Virus record (IMG/VR): IMGVR_UViG_3300043449_002450
Coordinates: 62,001-126,000 of that record
Direction: 5' to 3' (one strand)
Length of the DNA stretch: 64,000 nucleotides
Source: a virus
Positions within the stretch are counted from its first letter, which is position 1. Each line of letters opens with the position of its first letter. The notes under the pieces were generated by a model. The model worked only from the letters and a program-made list of their open reading frames with translations. It ran no database searches and was not told the DNA's origin. This document shows positions 60,317-64,000 of this stretch, one piece after another. Made by a program: the position numbers and the translations under genes.

Positions 60317-61106
60317 GGGGCCAGAAGTTAGGATCGTTACAGACGGATTGCGACGCTCTATCCTAGACCAGAAAATTGTATCGGCATCTATTATAAGCGG
60401 TCGCTATGCTAAGCGCTCGCCTGATGGGTGGAACCTTCTGCAGGTTCCTAGGCAAGTTATTGATGTGAGCTGCAAGGGTAAATTTATCTACATGTCTCTT
60501 GAAGGCGACACATACCTTCTAAGCACGCTGGGTATGACAGGATCATGGTCATCAAATCTGACTAAGCACAGTCGAATTAAGATTGAGCTAGAGAGCGGTG
60601 GGACGGTCTACTTCAACGATATGAGAAATTTTGGGACAGTAAAATTGATCTCATCTCGGGACCAGCTAGATAAGAAGCTGAAAGAACTGGGACCTGATAT
60701 GCTATCTGAAGACGTGACAGATACAGTCTTTCTTAGATCTATTAGAAGATATAATAAGACACTAGCAGAAGTGTTAATGGACCAGAAAGTAGTTTGTGGT
60801 GTAGGAAACTATCTTAAATCAGAATCTCTATATTTTAGCGGTCTTGATCCTCACCGTCTAACATCAACTTTAAGTGACGAAGAAATTAAAAATCTTAATA
60901 AAGTCATCAAAAAGGTGATTAGAACTTCTTATGAGACAGGAGGCGCGACGATCTACACTTTCTCCAACTTTGATGGAGAGAAGGGCGATTACACCAAGCG
61001 TTTTGCTGTCTACAATCAGACCCAGGATCCTCTGGGCAACAAGATCAAAAGGGAAACGACAAGGGACGGTCGGACAACCTTTTGGGTTCCAGGAATTCAA
61101 AAATAA
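60309..61106 (+). CDS. Fpg/Nei DNA glycosylase without zinc ligands
   Basis: 265 residues. The start MPEGPEV gives the catalytic N-terminal Pro and Glu; the hairpin Lys is in SCKGKFIYM and the H2TH region is VCGVGNYLKSESLYFSGLDP. In the C-terminal finger the four Cys of bacterial Fpg are all replaced: VYNQTQDPLGNKI stands for the first pair and GRTTFWVPGIQK for the second, while the DNA-contacting Arg (R255) and the hairpin shape remain. This is a zincless finger, as in NEIL1 and some giant-virus Nei proteins. It would excise oxidised bases and nick at the lesion. GGAGG lies before the ATG, inside the upstream glycosylase gene. Confidence 0.9.
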   Translation: MPEGPEVRIVTDGLRRSILDQKIVSASIISGRYAKRSPDGWNLLQVPRQVIDVSCKGKFIYMSLEGDTYLLSTLGMTGSWSSNLTKHSRIKIELESGGTVYFNDMRNFGTVKLISSRDQLDKKLKELGPDMLSEDVTDTVFLRSIRRYNKTLAEVLMDQKVVCGVGNYLKSESLYFSGLDPHRLTSTLSDEEIKNLNKVIKKVIRTSYETGGATIYTFSNFDGEKGDYTKRFAVYNQTQDPLGNKIKRETTRDGRTTFWVPGIQK

Positions 61107-61115
61107 GAGGAAAAG

Positions 61116-61361
61116 ATGGAAACAAATAGTTACAAGCTTTCTGATGATGTGATTGGTCAGGTTGCAAAGCTTCTACAGCTAGCCATTATCACAGGAACAG
61201 ACGTCGTCGACAATCTCAGGACCCTTAAGGTCAAGCTTGATGTCGATTCTGGTTTGGTTGTTCCAGACCCAGACTACATCAAGACTTTCGACGAGAACCT
61301 AACACGCCTTGTCGCAACAGCAGCGATGGTATCTGCTCATGACGATGAGGGAGAAAACTAG
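61116..61361 (+). CDS. Small conserved phage protein, unknown
   Basis: 81 residues beginning METNSYKLSDDVIGQVAKLLQLAIITGTDVVDNLR. It has two helices joined by a DPDYIKTFDENL segment. Proteins of this type occur in the nucleotide-metabolism regions of T4-like phages, but I know of no function. AGAGGAAAAG precedes the ATG; the stop overlaps the next start by one base, so it is probably produced together with the MazG-type hydrolase. Confidence 0.65.
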   Translation: METNSYKLSDDVIGQVAKLLQLAIITGTDVVDNLRTLKVKLDVDSGLVVPDPDYIKTFDENLTRLVATAAMVSAHDDEGEN

Positions 61362-61735
61362 TGGCCGATAAGCTCGATCTAATGTTTGATATGCGGGCCA
61401 AGTTCATGGATGAGCTTCGTAAGAAGCACCCGGACGCCTATCCAGACATGCCCGTTGATCTAACTAGCAAGAAGTCGCAACAGCACCTCAGGGATCTCGC
61501 TCTGCGTGGCGTCGAGGAGGTCTTTGAGGCTGTCCAGCACCTTAAGAACTGGAAGCCACATAGGGAGACTGAGGTCGCCGATTTTGATCGCGCGGCTTTC
61601 AAAGAGGAGATGGTTGATTCATTCAACTACTTCCTGTCTCTTCTCATCCTGATGGGTGTTACACCGGACGAACTTTACCAAGCTTACGTCGATAAAGATC
61701 AGGTCATACACGGTAGAATAAAAGGTAACTACTGA
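61361..61735 (+). CDS. MazG-type all-alpha nucleotide pyrophosphohydrolase
   Basis: 124 residues. The metal-binding pattern ExxE (E53, E56 in VEEVFEAV) followed by ExxD (E83, D86 in KEEMVDSFNYF) defines the all-alpha NTP-pyrophosphatase fold. C-terminal PDELYQAYVDKDQVIHGRIKGNY resembles dimeric dUTPase-like members, so dUTP to dUMP (substrate for ThyX) is an attractive reaction; other dNTPs remain possible. The GTG start has GAGGGAG upstream and overlaps the previous stop. Confidence 0.85.
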   Translation: MADKLDLMFDMRAKFMDELRKKHPDAYPDMPVDLTSKKSQQHLRDLALRGVEEVFEAVQHLKNWKPHRETEVADFDRAAFKEEMVDSFNYFLSLLILMGVTPDELYQAYVDKDQVIHGRIKGNY

Positions 61736-61742
61736 GGATCAT

Positions 61743-62678
61743 ATGAAATTGTCTGACGCGCTCCAGCGCCAGCGTGTGTTTTCTGATCTGTTCTTTGATT
61801 CCACCAAGTTTGATGATGCCAAGCGCGAGGAGATGACAAAGTCTTTCGCGCTTGCATTGCATGGCGAAGTATCAGAACTTATCAGCTCGATCAACTTCAA
61901 GGACCATCACTCAAATAGGAAAACTCCTGATCGGGAGAAGATCCTATACGAGTCGATCGACGTGATGCGTTATCTCTTCGCGATCATGAATGTATGGGGA
62001 TGTGAACCTGACGAGGTCGAGACAGCCTTTGAAGATAAGGACACATTCCTACACATGCGCCATCGTATCGAGAACGCAAAGTGGGACGGTCGCCCGGTCC
62101 TCCTCGTCGACGTCGATGATGTTATTGCGCACTTCAGGAAGGACTACTTCGAGTGGCTTAGCGACAAACACGGAATCAACATCCCGTTGGACTATCCGGA
62201 ATACTACGCATCCTCACCACTGCACGAGCGTGGCATCAACCCAGAAGCTTCCTTTAAGGAATTCATTAGCGAGCGTCGACTCCGTGTCATCGAGCCCATA
62301 GAGGGTGTCCGCGCCGTGCTTAGGGAGGCGCAGAAGATGGGTTTTTGGATCCAGCTTCTGACTGCACGTCCCGACCAGAATCTCATTTGCCTCTATGACA
62401 CCTACCACTGGATAGACAAGATGAGCATCCCATTTGATGGGATTGCTTTCAGCGGTGAAAAATACAGGTGGCTTGTGCAGAGTCAGTTTTATGGTCATGT
62501 AGCAGCATGCATCGATGATTCGCCCAAGCACGCGGCAGAGTATGCAAATCACGGTCTTCTTGTAATCTCACCGAAGCTTTCGTATAATGAATCATTGAGA
62601 GACGTAAAAAACGTCATTCGATATGGCAGCGTCGATGAGCTGCTTGAACAGATCACAGCACTTAAAGAAAAGAGGTAA
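61743..62678 (+). CDS. MazG-like pyrophosphatase fused to HAD 5'-nucleotidase
   Basis: 311 residues in two enzymes. Residues 1-112 are a second all-alpha pyrophosphohydrolase (E42, E45 in GEVSEL; E70, D73 in YESIDVMRY). Residues 117-311 are a HAD-type phosphatase: nucleophile motif VLLVDVDDVIAHF (D123, D125), LLTARPD as motif II, and ACIDDSPKHA as the final acidic motif. This is the type seen in small deoxyribonucleotidases. Together they could turn an unwanted dNTP to dNMP and then to the nucleoside, so it cannot be reused. GAGG precedes the ATG. It follows directly on the stand-alone MazG-type gene. Confidence 0.85.
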   Translation: MKLSDALQRQRVFSDLFFDSTKFDDAKREEMTKSFALALHGEVSELISSINFKDHHSNRKTPDREKILYESIDVMRYLFAIMNVWGCEPDEVETAFEDKDTFLHMRHRIENAKWDGRPVLLVDVDDVIAHFRKDYFEWLSDKHGINIPLDYPEYYASSPLHERGINPEASFKEFISERRLRVIEPIEGVRAVLREAQKMGFWIQLLTARPDQNLICLYDTYHWIDKMSIPFDGIAFSGEKYRWLVQSQFYGHVAACIDDSPKHAAEYANHGLLVISPKLSYNESLRDVKNVIRYGSVDELLEQITALKEKR

Positions 62679-62680
62679 AA

Positions 62681-63628
62681 ATGCCCCAGAATCTAGACCT
62701 ACAACCTATCACCCTTCCCATGGCGATCCGCTTCGGCGAGAAGCCCACAACCGAGTTTGTCAACAGCCTTGATGCACTCAAGCTCGAGCTTGTTGACGCT
62801 CCGGACCCCTACACCATTCGACAGGCTGTCTACTGCTTTGTCAAGTCGACCTGGGCTGACCAGCATGTTCCATTCCGCGATGCATCTGATGCTGATCTCT
62901 CGAAGACTCTTGAGGACGTCTTCGCAGGACGTGCTCTTCCTGCAGCGATGGAGCTGATCGGTCTCACCTTCCTCGTGGGTGGCATCGACACACAGACCGT
63001 GACTCACCTCATCCGCCACCGTGCAGGTTCCTTCGCAGCACAGTGCACCGGCGACCGTTGGCTCTCTCACGAGCGCAGCCTTGTTCCTGGTTCCATCCAG
63101 AACAGTCCGGAGTTCTATGCCCGGTGGCAGGCGCATGTCCAGGAGGCGAAGGAGCTCTACACAGACATGGTCGACTCCAAGCAGATCAGCCTGATGGATG
63201 CTCGCCACGTCCTTCCCAAGTGCCTTGAGACCTTCTACTACATGCGCATGAACATCCGTGACGCGTTTGGTTTCATCAAGCAGCGGCAGGATAAGCAGAT
63301 CCAGCCCGAGGAGGACAACATCCTCGCAGCTCTCATGGCCCGCGAGATCATCAAGATCTTCCCTGAGGCACACGTGGCGATCAACCTCCGCGAGCCTGCC
63401 TGGCACTACATCAAGACGTTTCGCAATGGCACGGGCACCAACCTCTACTGGCCTGATGAGGACAGTGAGAAGCACCTTACATACCACCCGAACGACACGA
63501 TCTACCAGGCAACTCGTGACGACATGAATGGCGCGGATGGCGGCGTCCCACACTTCCGCAAGCTCTGGAATGAGATCCTGTCTGACATCGACACTCTCGT
63601 TACTAACTACAAGAATAGCAAGGTATAA
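62681..63628 (+). CDS. Divergent ThyX-fold protein
   Basis: 315 residues, larger than the other ThyX. Family features: LTFLVGGIDTQTVTHLIRHR and the helix DARHVLPKCLETFYYMRMNIRDAFGFIKQR, but the signature is RHRAGSFAAQCTGDRW in place of RHRxxSxNxxSxRY. The second Ser and Tyr of the active site are lost or shifted. It could be a second thymidylate synthase, or an enzyme that uses the same flavin-folate chemistry on another pyrimidine nucleotide. AGAGG lies before the ATG. Codons are very C-rich, unlike the first thyX gene, suggesting either high expression or separate origin. Confidence 0.82.
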   Translation: MPQNLDLQPITLPMAIRFGEKPTTEFVNSLDALKLELVDAPDPYTIRQAVYCFVKSTWADQHVPFRDASDADLSKTLEDVFAGRALPAAMELIGLTFLVGGIDTQTVTHLIRHRAGSFAAQCTGDRWLSHERSLVPGSIQNSPEFYARWQAHVQEAKELYTDMVDSKQISLMDARHVLPKCLETFYYMRMNIRDAFGFIKQRQDKQIQPEEDNILAALMAREIIKIFPEAHVAINLREPAWHYIKTFRNGTGTNLYWPDEDSEKHLTYHPNDTIYQATRDDMNGADGGVPHFRKLWNEILSDIDTLVTNYKNSKV

Positions 63629-63630
63629 CA

Positions 63631-64000
63631 ATGAATAACGTCTACATCGCAAGTGGCTGGTTCTCTCCTGAATGGCTCCAGGAGGTCGAGGACATCAAGA
63701 AGGTCCTCGAGGATCTCGACCTCGCTTACTTCTCTCCCAAGGACTATGCCATCGCAGAGGCTGACTCTTCGACTGACACCCAGAAGCAGATCTTTGACGG
63801 CAACGTCAAACACCTTGACACCTGTGACTGGATGGTCTGCAATACCCGCAATAAGGATATGGGATCGATCTGGGAGGCAGGTTATTTCTACAGTCTCAAC
63901 AAGCCCATCGTCTACTTCTGTGCAGGTCTACCACCGGGCGCCAAGTTTAATCTGATGCTTGCAGCAAGTGGTGTTGCTGTGTGCACATCCGTCCAGGACC
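63631..64000 (+). CDS. Nucleoside 2-deoxyribosyltransferase-like protein, 3'-truncated by the window
   Basis: The first 123 residues are visible and the frame is open to the window edge. NNVYIASGWFSPEW at the start, CDWMVCNTRNKDMGSIWEAGYFYSLNKPIVYF in the middle: the Asp and the Glu of GSIWEAGY match the catalytic positions of nucleoside 2-deoxyribosyltransferases. These enzymes swap bases on deoxyribonucleosides or hydrolyse them. The gene follows two pyrophosphohydrolases, a nucleotidase and a ThyX-like gene, so a salvage or base-replacement role is possible. AAGG precedes the ATG. Confidence 0.8.
   Translation, partial: MNNVYIASGWFSPEWLQEVEDIKKVLEDLDLAYFSPKDYAIAEADSSTDTQKQIFDGNVKHLDTCDWMVCNTRNKDMGSIWEAGYFYSLNKPIVYFCAGLPPGAKFNLMLAASGVAVCTSVQD

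Noticed and set aside
62588-62593. Second TATAAT in the HAD part of the fusion gene
   Set aside because: Inside coding sequence, no -35, no gene start at a fitting distance.
62699-63652. Open frame of 317 codons on the minus strand
   Set aside because: It is antisense to almost the whole divergent ThyX-like gene, whose C-rich third positions keep stops out of that frame. No ribosome site or recognisable protein; all other genes are on the plus strand.
1-64000. CRISPR array, tRNA genes, insertion sequences, attachment sites
   Set aside because: No regularly spaced repeats, cloverleaf-like segments, transposase or integrase motifs were seen; a tRNA scan program would be the decisive test.

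Overview
The window is an internal piece of a tailed-phage genome with a contractile (T4-type) virion, most likely a large or jumbo myovirus. Every gene I can support is on the + strand. They are tightly packed, often with TAATG/ATGA overlaps, and there is no stretch of 300 bases without a gene. Both ends are cut: the first gene enters from the left, and the last gene (a nucleoside deoxyribosyltransferase) runs off the right. No tRNA, CRISPR array, integrase, transposase, lysis gene or ribosomal RNA was seen. No database search was possible; family names rest on motifs and recognisable sequence.

Layout. 1-11.2 kb: six large virion/adhesion genes, including a fibronectin-III-like and a LamG-like module. 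11.2-16.7 kb: replication and recombination (RuvC-like resolvase, zinc-finger/Toprim primase, a single-chain SbcD-SbcC nuclease-ATPase, small zinc proteins). 16.7-27.2 kb: DNA packaging and head (terminase, portal, prohead protease, scaffold, gp23-like capsid), closed by a UUCG terminator. 27.4-31.2 kb: repeat-containing surface protein, a 49-aa gene, neck and tail-completion genes. 31.2-48.0 kb: two tandem tail sheaths, tail tube, T4 gp26-like hub protein, tape measure, baseplate genes. 48.0-55.5 kb: mini family-A polymerase, HD hydrolase, ssDNA-binding protein, UvsX, 5' nuclease, gp41-like helicase. 55.5-64.0 kb: B12-type ribonucleotide reductase, ClpP, ThyX, an MBD4-like glycosylase, a zincless Fpg/Nei glycosylase, a MazG-type hydrolase, a MazG-HAD fusion, a divergent ThyX-like protein and a deoxyribosyltransferase.

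How the genes work together. The left and centre build the particle in T4-like order (terminase, portal, protease, scaffold, capsid, neck, sheath, tube, hub, tape measure, baseplate). The right third makes deoxynucleotides, clears unwanted ones, synthesises thymidylate and repairs or edits bases. I regard the 55.5-64 kb block as the most unusual part: it holds two different base-excision glycosylases in an overlapping pair, a fused pyrophosphatase-nucleotidase and two ThyX-fold proteins. It could be ordinary nucleotide metabolism plus repair, or a system that controls which base enters phage DNA.

Expression. Four GC-rich hairpin terminators are visible. Several genes with no Shine-Dalgarno site have a sigma70-like -10 element 5-7 nt before the start codon, which suggests leaderless mRNAs. 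This arrangement is common in Actinobacteria and Deinococcota and is only a weak host hint. The clpP start codon lies at the centre of an 11-bp inverted repeat. The capsid, ssDNA-binding protein, reductase and second ThyX-like genes use many more C-ending codons than their neighbours, consistent with high expression.
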